Source: Lactifluus volemus (Eukaryota; Basidiomycota; Agaricomycetes; Russulales; Russulaceae). Taken from it: a stretch of DNA of 64,000 bases. The notes beneath the pieces were generated by a model, which worked only from the letters and a program-made list of their open reading frames with translations, was not told the origin of the DNA and ran no database searches. Each line of letters starts with the position of its first letter. Within the stretch, counting starts at the first letter, position 1. The stretch lies in the NCBI GenBank assembly GCA_022376515.1, contig WTXI01000163.1:18959-82958 (forward strand), read 5' to 3'. Shown here piece after piece: positions 45,027 to 57,299 of the stretch. A program made the translations under genes and the position numbers.

Positions 45027-46975
45027 TTAGACCTTCTCGTTCGAAACCACGTCGTCGTCTTTCCCGGAAACGGGCTGGGCCCCGAGCTCGATGCCCTCCG
45101 CAACAAGTTGCTTGCGGTACGTGACCGAGTTTACGGGAAGCGTGTTCCGGTACAACAAGTCGATTTGTTCCAGAGAGAGACCCTTCGTCTCAGGGATGCA
45201 GAAATATGCAAAGATGATGCAGCAGCAACACGTCGTGCCCCATATGTAGAATACCTTGGTGCCAAGGTTTGCATTTCCGGGGCCAGAGTCGACCATGTAC
45301 GGTGCTGCAAAATCAGATGAGGATGTGCCACCAAAACGCGAATTGAAGGGAAAAAAAAAAAAGAAACGCACTAGCGTAGGCAATGGCAAAGTTCCAAAGC
45401 CAGTTGGATGCAGTCGAGAGAGACATGGCCTTGGCACGGATATTCAGAGGGAATATCTCCCCGGTAATCACCCACGCGATAGGTCCCCACGTGGAGGCGA
45501 AGAATGCAATGTAGAAGCAGACCAGGGCGACCTCTGCGGACTGCGCGGACTGGTTGGTCTTCGATGTAGTCGAACCAATGATCGCAATGATGTACTCGCA
45601 GACCGTCATGCCCACTGCGCCAACAAGAAGCAGGCGCCGACGACCGAAACGTTCCACACCCCATATTCCGGGTATGGTCATGCCAACATTAACTGTGGAG
45701 GTGGCAATGGAGATAAGGTAGGGGCTGTGGATCCCAGCATTCGTGAAAAAGGTGGTCCCAAAGTAGAAGATAAAGTTGATGCCGGTCAGCTGTTGCCAAG
45801 CTTGGAGGAAGATACCAGTGAGAGTGCGGAAGCATATCCGATTGTCCGACAAACGGAAACAGTCGAGGTACGAGGATTCGCCTAGTTCCTCCTCGTGCTT
45901 CAAGTTGATCCGAATCTCTTCAAGCTCGGAAATAACTTCAGGGTGATCGGGGTGGAGAGAGGTGAGGCGGGAGAGAGAAACAGCCGCATCTGAATCACGA
46001 TGTTTCTTGATTAACCAACGAGGGGACTGGACTACATTAGACGAGTGCATTTCATCACTGATTGGGCACAAAAGCGCTCACCTCTGGAAGGAAGATCATG
46101 CCGCCTGCGAGGATTGCAGCCCAGATAAATTGAATAGCAATAGGAATGCGATACGATGAGTGGTTAGGTCGGTTTTTCGTGGCGTTGTTGAAGATATTGG
46201 AGAGGAGGATGCCAATAGTGATAGCCCACTGGTAGAGACTGACGACGGCGCCACGAATCCACTTGGGGGAGCACTCAGACTGGTACATTGGGACCAAAGC
46301 GGAGACCAAACCAACGCCAACGCCAGCGAGAACACGGCCGACGATGAAGAGAGAGAGGGAGGTCGCGGCTGTCTGGAGGGCGACTCCAACGGAGAAGACG
46401 CAACAAGAAGCAACAAGGCCCCATTTGCGACCAAGAATGTCACCGAAGGGAGCAGCAGAAAGAGCGCCTAGATAAAGGAGATGAGAAGGGAATTGAAAGA
46501 AGAAGGAAGATGAAACGGACCGAAGAAGGTACCGGCGGAGAGAATTGATACAACGAGAGACCTTTGAGAAGAGGAGATACCGTAGCCATCGGGAAAGGAT
46601 GCAGAGACTGGAACGGGATGACCAAAAGTACGGAGCCAGTCTGGCATTTGCTGCAGGCCAGAGATGGTACCGGTATCATAACCAAAGAGGATGCCACCGA
46701 ACGCGGCAAAAGCGGCCTTTGAGAGAATAAGATGACGATGAGAAGAGTGAAAAAAAAAAAAGAGAGTAGAAGGATAAAGGACGAACCATAAGGATACCGG
46801 CGAATTTGTTACGGGGAGCATTAGCTCCAATACCGCCACCTAGAGCGACTGGACCACCTGGCATGATGATGATAGAGAATAAAGAAAGGGTGACGGTTGA
46901 AAGAAGATAGCCATGAGAGAAGGTCGGGCTATTTATCCCAACCGAGGTATGGGTTCCATCTAGTTTGGTGTAAAC
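44997..46975 (-). repeat. Left arm of a large inverted duplication (sugar transporter)
   Basis: Matches 51188-53165 in reverse complement. It includes about 110 bp upstream of the ATG, with the shared GGGATAAATAG TATA-like box (46928-46938), and about 30 bp past the stop. Confidence 0.85.
45027..46864 (-). CDS. MFS sugar (hexose-type) transporter, intact copy
   Basis: Exons 46864-46787, 46716-46521, 46467-46082, 46026-45372 and 45304-45027 give 530 residues in phase. It is a 12-TM sugar/H+ symporter of the fungal HXT/MFS sugar-porter family, in the plasma membrane. Signatures: AFGGILFGYDTGTISG (TM1), GRKWGLVASC, YQSECSPKWIRGAVVSLYQW, FLPESPRWL formed across the third splice junction, QQLTGINFIFYFGTTFF (TM7), ERFGRRRLLLVGAVGM, WGPIAWVITGEIFPLNIRAK, NWLWNFAIAYATPYMVDSG, and PETKGLSLEQIDLLYRN at the end. 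First intron donor is GTTCGT. A TATA-like box lies ~70 bases upstream of the start. The inducing sugar cannot be told from sequence. Confidence 0.93.
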
Positions 46976-49579
46976 AAGTCAAGAAGTAAGTGTTCCACAT
47001 GCATCCAAGATCTTAGATTTCTCGGACCCCAGTCACTCTTCCCCGCATATCAGTTGAAACATCACTACTGTATGCTCATCTCTAGAGCATCCCCGTCTCA
47101 TCTGAATTTTCAACCAAGAGCACGTGAACTATCGTATATTTTGGGGCCCATATAACTAATGCTTGTCCACGTAGTGTGACCGCTCACGCGCTGATGTGCT
47201 GTCTACACGATCAAAAATATATTTATCCCATCTCTCGTCAACCTTCCTTTTCTCGCCACAAGCTCGCATTGTTCATGGATGAGCGCCGCCTTATCCGTGA
47301 CGTATCTGCGTCTTCGTTCTATTAATATTGTATCAGGTGTACTGAATGCGTGGGCTTCTTTGACCGCCGCGCCTCCCCGGATCCATACATCAGCCTGAGA
47401 GACTTGAAGCTGCATGACTGCCTCCCTCTCGTGCTCCGGAGGCGCACCCTCGGAGCCGTAGAACTGGATCCATGTCACTACTCATGTGCATCCCGACCCC
47501 TTGACCATTTGCGAGTAGAAGGATCACAATCCAGTTTTTCTCCCCTCAACCTGTCATTTACGACATCCTCAGGCCCGTCTAGCCGCCGTATACATTCTCA
47601 AAATTCTCACCAAATTGAGTTTAGGAAAACTGGATAGCATATATAAGTGACCAACACGAAAAGGTTGAAGACGGCGCTGTTCACCAGGACTGCGGTTTCA
47701 CTGGAGCTCAAGAGTCGGGATGCTTGTATGTCCCTCGGCTGGTGTGTTTTACAGATTAACATACCTGGCTCGAACCCTCAAGATCCCAAGCTCCCAGGCT
47801 AGACCAGACAATTTCTTCTTTGCAGGTCCCATCCCGTCAAATGTTTCCAGTACGACCCAGCCCCCATCCTCCCTCCCTGTTTGATGTGTGCTATCCTGAC
47901 CGCGATCAGATCCTTTCACACTGGAGGCAGAGACGGATCAAAAAAAACTTGACTTTTTTTACAAAAATAAAAAAGAAGTTGCAATCTCTTCGTAGTGTTT
48001 GCAGCGATGCCACTACCGGAAGCACCTCTGGTTCACGGGGTCCCCGTCTTGGATCATGTAAATTGCAAATTTCGCCTGACGGCGTTTATAATAAGAGCCA
48101 CGGCCGTCAACGAAGAATATTTGAATGGTCAGAACCGTGAAACCGCGGGTGCAGCGAGGGTCGATTTCGATTTTTCCACGTCAATGTATGGTCGCCGGCG
48201 CCCGATAGTCGATGTTGGCTGTATATAATTTGCTCGTAATAGCTTATAACGAGGAACTATTAAAAAGTCACGAGTTTCGCAGGTGGAGCAACTTTGGGGG
48301 ATTCATTTTTTGTATGTGGGACGGCACATTAACGCACATAAATTTCCGCGCGACCGCGTGCTTCGCTTTGTGGCAAAGTCACGAGCCCCTTGCACGAGCC
48401 CCACTTCAACGTTTCTCCGGGCGGGAACAGAACTGCCGGAACCCCAAACTGATCATTAAAATCTAACAATTGTGGGTGATGAGTGTGGGTGATCATCTTC
48501 TGAACTAGATCCGGTGACGATCCCGCACACGGGTGCTCGCCTGCTGGGCTTGCTGTAGATGAGGTCGCAAGGAGGTTGAGCCGAATCGGAGCCGCTAGCC
48601 GCCGAAACTCATTTCTCCCCGCACCTGCGCCGCTTACAGTTCACACGTGGCGTTGTTTGACTTGAAAGCTTTTTTGTACGCCACGCACCTTGTCTGAGGG
48701 ATAATATGCAACATGTGGAGGATCCGTGGGGGACGGTGGTCATAGCCCGTCTCGTCAAAAAAAAAAGAGAAAGAAATTACGGCATCCTTGGTCCTTCACG
48801 TCCCCAAGTAATGTAGTTGATGATACAAAGTGCGCACCCTCTACCCATAACCCTAGGCTGCACTTTTTCGCCATGGAAGAATCGGGAGATGCAACTTGTC
48901 GTAAAATAGAACGCGATACCGAACTTTAATGACACGGCTCGGGGAATGTAAAGTTCCAACAACCCCGCGGGGCGACGTTGATCGATCCAGGTGTAAGTTA
49001 ACTCGGGCTGGAACTTGACGACGAATCTTATCCAGGGCACGATTAAAGTATCTCGGTACTGTATCCATGCTGCAGAGCCGAGTGCCGGCCACGGTATACT
49101 GTATTGCAATAGCGAGAATTGGGCTTGGTGCCGATTCCCGCGCGTAAAATATACGGGCACACCACTCCGACTCGGAGAGTGGTAAGCGAAAGTTATGAGA
49201 ATGAGGCGCGTGACAAAAAAGACGGCCAAGAGTTGGCTTGGAGGACCACAAAAATGAAAAAAAAAAAAAAACACCGAAAGGTATTATAATAGAGATCGGT
49301 TCGCAAGAAAACTGACCATGTGTTGATGGCTGCACATTGACACGTATGGTCACAGGGCCCATGATATTCGTGCCGAGTTGTGTGATGGGAAATTCTGACC
49401 CGGGGGTCGGAATTTGGCTTAGGAGGACCCCCCTCCTTCCAACTGCGGTATGTAATTCTCACCTATGTTATTTTAAATTAGTCATCAGTTTATTATGTGC
49501 TTCCTCTGTTGCACGCAAACTGTCTAAGGCTACTAGTACACTGTCAATACCAATGAGATACCATACAAGGAACTAAGGG
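46976..49579. other. Spacer between the transporter copies, no recognisable gene
   Basis: It holds A-runs near 47940-47970, 48760 and 49255-49272, and frames of 60-170 codons without recognisable domains. No coding exon was supported. Confidence 0.45.
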
Positions 49580-50235
49580 TTTGGAGGGATTCCGAAGGAT
49601 TCCGAGGGAGTGCCGGAGTGCCATATGCAGGGGCGGGGCCGCAGACGAGGCGGAGCAGAATAAGGTCCGGCCTCAGTTGGAAGAGAGGAAGGCGATCGGA
49701 GCCGAGAAGTTCCTGGGAGGACCGTATCCTCAGCCACGTCGTTCTGTCTCCCCCCCATCTGTCACAACATCAAGGAGGGAGCCTGAAGGGTTCACGGAGG
49801 ACTGGGCGGTGAATCACCGGTGATTGAGATCGACGATTTCCCAAAGTTGACTGGACCACTGGCAACTTTGTCGGAAACGTTATCGACCTCGGCACTACCA
49901 TCCTCATCGATGATCGACGAGCTCACCACCCGGATGTTCCTCCATCACGCCAGCCCGCCTTTGTTCAAGTACCCGGGAAACCGTCTCCTTAGGATCTACG
50001 TCACCATCTCGGACGAGGATATGTAGAAGCCTAGCCCGGAGACCCTCGACCATGACCATGAAGCCTCCTTAACCACAACCACGGCCCGTGCGTCATGGTC
50101 ATAAATCATGGCTACACCTCTGACCTCACCGTCGGACGCCTCAACACCATCCGTTCATTCACCAGGGACTACTTCAAGGGCAGGCCTGGTCGGAAACAGC
50201 CGTCTTGCCTCGCAACTCCAGGCGCTAAAACTCTC
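49580..50235 (+). pseudogene. Relic of an Agaricomycete trypsin-like (GDSGS-type) protease family
   Basis: Fragments occur in changing frames and in family order: EERKAIGAEKFL (near 49680-49715), SHVVLSPP (near 49733), GFTEDWAV (49788-49811), VIEIDDFPKLTGPL (49819-49862), FKYPGNRLLRI (about 49965-49997), TISDEDM followed by a stop (50005-50026), CVMVINHGYTSDLTVGRLNTI and RSFTRDYFKGRPG (50090-50190). These blocks recall a common Rhizoctonia-type protein family whose C-terminal part carries GDSGS. That part is not seen here. Frame changes at about 49735-49820 and a stop at 50024 make it a decayed copy. Family assignment rests on memory of the pattern. Confidence 0.55.
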
Positions 50236-51187
50236 GCAGGCCCTCAGGCAGGTGGACATGGGCATGAGTGGGTAGGAACGTGGATGTGGTGTGGACGTGA
50301 ACGGGAGGTTGAAGGCAGGCAGACACGGATGGACAAGTTGGGGGAGGCGTGCATCAGCAGCTAGGTGCGGGCAAGGACACGGACACACTGGCAGATGGAC
50401 AAGTGGGAGCAAGTGTTTGCAGGAGAGGATGGGGATGGGGACAGTGCCAGTGTGGGTGAGAAGTGTGAAGAAGAATAGGATATCACATTATAACTCACCT
50501 TCACCGTTCAACTATCTCATCCATCTTTTATGGGCAGTAGCTGTGGTGGAAGTGGGGGATGTTGTGACATGGTGGGTGCGGACGAGACGCCGCATAGAGC
50601 TGGTATCCACAGATCCAGGTGCGCTCATCAAAAAATGCCATTTCCACAAAGATTTTTGATTTTTTCATGTCAGAATATTTTGTTCACCAGATCGAGACCG
50701 CCCTGCCCCGAGAGAACCAAAAAATAAAAGGTCATCATGATGGATGGCCGCAGCACGGCAAGATTACCGAATTGTATAGACACTGCACTCTGGGGTCTGA
50801 AGAAGGAATACGATAGATGTAGACGATAAGACTCTTTTGGCCGTATGTACGACTGCATTGGGACGTGTTACCATGAATGGGCAAGTAGGAGTGAATTGAA
50901 CTGTCACGAGCTCAGCGCTCATCTGTAACCATGTAACCTTGAAGGGGTTAAGAGGCATCTAGGATTCAAGTGGTCCCACACAATTCTAAACTCTACTGAT
51001 ATACAAGAAAAAGGCGTAGCACGCAAAAACCGGATTTAGTCCGGCATGCTGTTCGAAGCTGCCCCAGTTGAAGTAAGTTACAAGTGGCAAAACCAGGGTT
51101 GCGAATTCAGCTTGGGAGGAGACCGCGCCCCGAACAAATCCCCAAGAACATTGCCAGATGTCTGACTCTAATCCTCCTCGACTGGTT
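50236..51187. other. Intergenic, no recognisable gene
   Basis: Guanine-rich and repetitive at 50236-50460 (many GTGGACA/GGACACGG-like words), then AT-rich. No supported gene. Confidence 0.45.
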
Positions 51188-53165
51188 TCCGCCAAACTAG
51201 TAGACGGAATCCATACGTGGCTTGGGATAAATAGCCTGACGGTGACCTTCTCTCATGACTATCTGCTTTCAACCGTCGCCCTTTCTTTCACTTGATATTC
51301 TCTCTCATCATCATGCCAGGTGGTCCAGTCCCTCTAGGTGGCGGTATTGGGGCTAATGCTCCCCATAGCAAATTCGCCGGTATCCTTATGGTTCGTCCTT
51401 TATCCTTCTACAGTACTCGCTTTTTCACTCCTCACATCTTATCCTCACAAAGGCCGCTTTTGCCGCGTTCGGTGGCATCCTCTATGGTTACGATACCGGT
51501 ACCATCTCTGGTCTCCAGCAGATGCCAGACTGGCTCCGTACTTTTGGTCATCCCGTTCCAGTCTCTTCAACCTTTCCCGATGGCTACGGTATCTCCTCTT
51601 CTCAGAGGTCTCTCGTTGTATCAATTCTCTCCGCCGGTACCTTCTTCGGTCCGTTTCATCCTCCTTCTTTCAATTCCCTTCTGATCTCCTTTATCTAGGC
51701 GCTCTTTCTGCTGCTCCCTTCGGTGACATTCTTGGTCGCAAATGGGGTCTGGTTGCTTCTTGTTGCGTCTTCTCTATTGGAGTCGCCCTCCAGACGGCCG
51801 CGACCTCTCTCCCTCTCTTCATCGTCGGTCGTATTTTCGCTGGCCTAGGCGTCGGTGCGGTCTCCGCTTTGGTTCCGATGTACCAGTCCGAGTGCTCCCC
51901 CAAGTGGATTCGTGGTGCCGTCGTCAGTCTCTACCAGTGGGCTATCACTATTGGTCTCCTCCTCTCCAATATTTGCAACTACGCGACGAAAAACCGACCT
52001 AACCACTCTGCGTATCGCATTCCTATTGCCATTCAATTTATCTGGGCTGCGATCCTCGCTGGCGGCATGATCTTCCTTCCAGAGGTGAGCACTTTTGCAC
52101 ATGATCAGTGATGAAATGGACTTGTCTAACATACTCCAGTCCCCTCGTTGGTTAATCAAGAAACATCGTGATTCAGATGCGGCTATTGCTCTCTCCCGCC
52201 TCACCTCTCTCCCCCGTGATCACCCTGAAGTTATTTCCGAGCTTGAAGAGATTCGGATCAACTTGAAGCACGAGGAGGAACTAGGCGAATCCTCCTACCT
52301 CGATTGTTTCCGTTTGTCGGACAATCGGATACGCTTCCGCACTCTCACGGGTATCTTCCTCCAAGCTTGGCAACAGCTGACCGGCATCAACTTTATCTTC
52401 TACTTTGGGACCACCTTTTTCACGAACGCCGGGATCCACAACCCCTACCTTATCTCCATTGCCACCTCTACAGTTAATGTTGGCATGACCCTACCCGGAA
52501 TATATGGTGTGGAACGATTCGGTCGTCGGCGCTGCTTCTTGTTGGTGCAGTCGGATGACGGTCTGCGAGTACATCATTGCGATCATTGGTTCGACTACAT
52601 CGAAGACCAACCAGCCCGCGCAGTCCGCAGAGGTGCTCTGGTCTGTTTCTACCTCGCATTCTTCGCTTCCACGTGGGGACCTATCGCTGGGTGATTACCG
52701 GGGAAATATTCCCTCTGAATATCCGTGCCAAGGCCATGTCTCTCTCGACTGCATCCAACTGGCTTTGGAACTTTGGTATAACCTACGCTAGTGCGTTTCT
52801 CTTTTTTCTTCTTTTCGATTCGCGTTTTGGTGACACATCCTCATCTGATTTTTCGCAGCCCCGTACATGGTCGAATCTGGCCCCGGAAGTGCAGACCTTG
52901 GCACCAAGGTATTCTACATATGGGGCACGACGTGTTCCTGCTGCATCATCTTTGCATATTTCTGCATCCCTGAGACGAAGGGTCTCTCCCTGGAACAAAT
53001 CGACTTGTTGTACCGGAACGTGACTCCCGTTCGCTCGGTTCAATACCGCAAGCAACTTGTTGCGCAAGGCCTCGAGCTCGGGGCCCAGCCCGTTTCCGAG
53101 AAAGAGGACGATCTGGTTTCGAACGAGAAAGTTTGATGCGTACACAGCGCACAGGGCAGTGTAAG
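51188..53165 (+). repeat. Right arm of the large inverted duplication (sugar transporter)
   Basis: Reverse-complement counterpart of 44997-46975, with a ~4.2 kb spacer. The TATA-like box is at 51225-51235. Confidence 0.85.
51313..53136 (+). pseudogene. MFS sugar transporter, frameshifted paralog
   Basis: Same five-exon structure as the intact copy: 51313-51390, 51453-51648, 51699-52084, 52140-52790 and 52859-53136. Exons 1, 2, 3 and 5 have exactly the same lengths as the intact gene; exon 4 is 651 instead of 655 bases. The four missing bases are single-base deletions clustered in about 52525-52690: one in the FGRRR-LLLVG codons, one before MTVCEYI, one in the AEVALV codons and one in PIAWVI. 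Three of them cancel, and the fourth shifts the frame through the end of the exon. Everything else is well kept (TGTISGLQQMPDW, QQLTGINFIFYFG, PETKGLSLEQID). It is either a very recent pseudogene or an intact gene with local sequence errors. Confidence 0.8.
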
Positions 53166-54248
53166 GCCAGCCGCGTGGCTGGTCTCGAAATTTCGCTCTG
53201 TACGCCACGTACCCCCCTTTCCTGTCTTCCTCTAGTCTTGTCTCATTCTACTCCCTTTTCCTCCTCTCCCGCCGAGACTTTCGGCTACTTTACAAACTCC
53301 TGGCTCGTCGTCTCGATTTTCTCGTGTAGATAAAAGAGCCACGATGTCACCTCGGTTACGAAAACTCTTACGCCTCGGCCATAGACCCGTCCTCTGTGGC
53401 CTCGGTTCTAATGTATATAAAAGACCTGTGAATTAGAAGTAGCGAAGTATCGCCGCGTTTCCCCCTTTTTTCTCGAAATCTTCTCGTCTGCCTCAAGGCT
53501 CCTTCAAGTTTCGCCTTCTTCTGCCTCGTCTCCGTCCCGTAACAGCCTCTTTAGCCCCATTTTAGTCTCGCCTCTGATTTCTTAACCTGGTCCTCCTCCT
53601 TTGCTACTATCCCTTCTCTCTTCACTTCTCACTCGACGAATCTCGGACTCACTAGCAGGAGATGTGATATTTCTCTAGCGAGGGCGTGTTGGACGTCATT
53701 GTTCTACGATGGACATGCCTGACAATGAAAAATATACAACTTTTTGTATTAATTTTAATGCCTAGTTCTATGATCCATTTTTTTTCTTGTGCTCATTTAT
53801 CGAAACCAATCTGATACTACCCCCGCTAGCAACAGAGATGTGCCCTCAATGAACGAGAGCACGTGAGAGGTCTGCTTACTCCTTGAACCAATGACCCAAG
53901 GGGCGGACCGCAAAGATGGGTTCTCCTATAAGGGGGCCCGAGTCTGTTGAGATGGCTCAGGTTCTCACTCACAAACTTTGCCTCAATCCTCCACTTGACG
54001 TGACCCAAATCTGTGGTGTGCTTGGAACCTAGTACAGGCATCACTCAAGTAATATATATAGGGCATGTTTTCAGTAGATAATGCACCCACAACATACAAA
54101 ACAAAACTGCTTCCGAAACACAAGGTATAACCTTATTGGTTACCGTATTGGCACACACGGTAATATGGCATCACGTGAGCTAAAATTCTCAATTTCCGAC
54201 CTCAGTTTGTCGGGTCCACGTCGACACGGACAGAGTAACTCGTAGGCT
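53166..54248. other. Intergenic, no recognisable gene
   Basis: Pyrimidine-rich at 53210-53660. No coding exon supported. The last 100 bases are the 5' region of the heme lyase gene. Confidence 0.5.
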
Positions 54249-55228
54249 ATGGGACAGACCACTTCTTCTACTCAGCATTATCCTGCCTCATCGTCATCCG
54301 CTACCTGCCCAGTGGATCATTCGACGTTTGCAAGACATCAACATCCACAGGCTTCATCTTCCGCTTCCGCTTCCTGCCCCGTAGACCATGCCTCCCTAGC
54401 AAAACATGCACAGTCCTCCTCTGCAGCCAGGTGTCCCGTTGACCACGCTTCATCGTCAAAATCTTCATCAACCACCGCCGCCCAGTGTCCAGTGCAGCCA
54501 GAAACACTCGATCCGCGAAATAATCTCCCTATTCTCACACAGTCGCGCGCTCCTTCGCAAACCGTTGACCTTCCTACTGACCGCACCACATCATCGATAC
54601 CCCGTGACACTGCTGATAATTGGGAGTACCCGTCACCGCAGCAATTCTACAATGCTCTGGTCCGAAAGGGTTGGGAAACTCCGGAGAATGAGATCGAGAC
54701 TATGGTGCATATACATAACTTTTTGAATGAGAAGGCGTGGGAGGAAGTACGAAAATGGGAGGCCCAAGTCAACCAGTGCGTGTACTTACTCTACCTAAGG
54801 TTGCTTGTCTCTGATGTGTAACGCCTGACAGGGACGAGAAGTTGCAGCTTGTGCGCTTCAAGGGACGTCCCGGGGAACTCTCACCCAAGGCGAGGTTCTG
54901 GTTGTTTGCTGGATGGCTCTTACCGGAACGATTCAAGTGGGTCATGATGGATGAATCACAGATCTCATGCTGAATCTGACACCACACCTTTTCTAGTAAT
55001 GAACCTCCGTTTGATCGCCACGATTGGATCGTCCGACGTCCGTCGACCGGCGAAGAAATCCGATATGTTATTGACTATTATGGCGCACCACCGCTTCCGG
55101 ATGGATCGCCAGTCTTCTCCCTGGATGTTCGCCCCGCCTTGGACAGCCTTGGCAGTATCAGTATGCGCGTTCGTGCGGCAACCCGAGCCACCTGGAGTAG
55201 TGTTGCTCCGGAGGCAAGTCATGCCTGA
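54249..55228 (+). CDS. CYC3: Cytochrome c heme lyase (holocytochrome c synthase)
   Basis: Exons 54249-54775, 54832-54936 and 54997-55228, in phase, about 287 residues. It attaches heme covalently to apocytochrome c in the mitochondrial intermembrane space. The N-terminal region has four CP heme-regulatory-type motifs ([33 protein letters not shown]) separated by Ser/Ala/His-rich linkers. The catalytic region follows: [86 protein letters not shown] and [11 protein letters not shown]. The gene looks intact. Whether it serves cytochrome c or c1 (CYT2 type) cannot be decided with confidence from sequence. Confidence 0.92.
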
Positions 55229-57299
55229 TTATTAGTGACCGCCTTTCTGGCTGAGGATACGCATTCCTCTCGGAGGTAGGAGTAATGGATTAGACTCATT
55301 CATTTTTGCCTACTACGGGTATACGAGTTCCTTTAGTTTCGGATAGCATGGAAATGGTATTCATGAAGTTGCCTCGGTAGCTGCGGTTTGACAAACCTGA
55401 TGGTACTACCAGCCCATGCTACCTCTTTTCTGGAGGGAGGGGGACCTTTCCTGACCTCTCGAGAGACGCACGATGTCGAATTTTGAAACTCTCGGGACGT
55501 AGGACAGCGGCGTGAAAGCGATTGTATTTGGCACCCAATCTCTCCGTCTCTCAACACAAATGCATACCATTATGCTCGTCGGCGGCTGACAGGAAGTTTC
55601 GAAATACAGGTATAAATGGGCGTCGATTTTCAGCCAAGTGAATCATCGCCCCACTCGGTTCTTCCTCCTCCTTCTCATCTACCAAGCGAACGCTTCCTAT
55701 TTTACCGTCTTCTCGTCGTCGGAGCAACGCTACACACTGTTCCACGACTGCTCGCTGCTCGTTTTCTTCGCCATCGTCCCTTCGTGCGCCGTCACTCACA
55801 ACCTCTCTATTGCTTTTCTTCATGCCCGCCGTGAATGTCCGTCGTCTGTGTCCCTCTGTTCTCGGCGTGCCTTTCATCGTCAATCTACACCACCGCCCTT
55901 CGTATCTCGTAAACTACTATCGCGCGCCTCTGTGCGTCGAAGCCCACGTCGACTATCGGATTCGAGGGCCTCACTACTTTTCGGCTCATCTCTCATCACG
56001 TGATTGGGCGCATCTATTGGAGATCTGCGACGGCTGTGCTCGGTGGCGACAGACACGATTTCACGCTTGGCCATTCGCTTATGGAGGAGGAAGGCCGACC
56101 CGTCAATGGGCCCGTGTCTCAGGAACGCGAGTCGCCATGGCCATTGTGCAGTGCAGTGCTTGGGCACAGGCCTGGACCTAGTCAACCACAAATTGCCTCG
56201 AAGTGGCGTCTCTTCCCAGAGCATAAATAGTCTCCCATGGCCCCCGTCCTCCGTGGCACTTCTCCGTCTTTTGGCTTGCCTCTTGGCGTGCTCGGCTGCT
56301 CCTCGTGTCCTCGTTTAAGTCAAGCTTCTTCGACCTCTCTCGCATCTACTTCTCGTCGTCGACACCGGACTGTTGCCCCTTCTTCGTCATCCTGTTCGGG
56401 CTTGTTCCCACCACTTCCCGGAACCCAAGTGCCGCCGAGTCCTCATATGGCCAAGAGAGCACCTCGTCGTTGTTCGCCACAACATTGCGCTGCAAGCGTC
56501 TTCAAACAATCGCCGCAATCCTCGCGTACTCGCCCTCGCGCCAACGACCCTGTCCCTCTGCTCGTTCTCGACTGGCGGTTCTCTCTCACAAAACACGCGG
56601 CACCGCATCACCTGCCAAGACCTAAAGCTTGTCTCTCGCCCCACATCTTGAGGTGTTACGAAGATCACCACCACCACCACCTTGCAAACACCGCGCCTCT
56701 TGGGCCTGAATCAGTCTGGTGCTCTTCCGTGGCGATTAGTTCGTCACCTCGGAATCTGTGTGAACCTGTGTGACCGGCATCCGACGTTTTTGTGTGACTT
56801 GGCGCCTCGTACTGGTGGTTCTCCCGATGGCACTCGTGGCTCCGCACCACAACTCGCCAAAGATTCAAGCTCGTCTCTCGCCCCGCATCTTTTGAGATGT
56901 CACGAAGATCACCAGGAACCTGTGTGAACCCGCCGACATTCCGATATTGTGTGATGTGTGACTTGGGCAACGGTGTGCTTGATATTGAGATTTCTCCTCT
57001 CTGTCTCCATCGGTTGGAAGTTGTGCACCCCTGTTTGCACCTTCGCTGAGAGTTATCTGTGATCTCTTTGTTATGACGACATTGAAGTAGTGCGCGGGAA
57101 ACGCTGCACCTTCATTGAGAGACTGGCTCGTGATTGCTTGTATCTTTTCTCTTGATCTCTCTCTCTCTCCTCCCCCCTCTCTGCTGCCTTGCCGCGACAT
57201 CGCGTGTTCTCGTTGTTGTCTCTTTCTCCGTGAGTCTCCTGCTTTTCACAAGAGGTCTTACTGGCTCTTTCTAGGTTTGGCTAGTCCACTAGTCAGGGT
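55229..57299. other. Non-coding or unrecognised region with degenerate repeats
   Basis: Long open frames on both strands (for example 55810-56181, 56237-56773 and 56665-56970) are Ser/Arg/His-rich, mutually overlapping and unlike any family I know. They look like compositional artefacts. A diverged ~120-bp direct repeat occurs at 56565-56690 and 56805-56925, sharing TCTCTCGCCCC(A/G)CATCTT...ACGAAGATCACCA. Confidence 0.4.
56565..56925 (+). repeat. Two diverged copies of a ~120-bp direct repeat
   Basis: Copies at 56565-56690 and 56805-56925 share the order TGG(C/T)GGTTCTC, GGC(A/T)CCGCA, then a purine-rich middle, then CTCGCCCC and CGAAGATCACCA. Function unknown. Confidence 0.5.

Noticed and set aside
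48777..49362. Minus-strand frames of 165-169 codons
   Set aside because: Two overlapping frames with no family, containing homopolymer-encoded Phe/Lys runs; no splice structure.
55551..57200. Several overlapping open frames of 100-180 codons
   Set aside because: Ser/Arg/His-rich on both strands with no domain. They reflect pyrimidine-rich composition and degenerate repeats rather than a gene.
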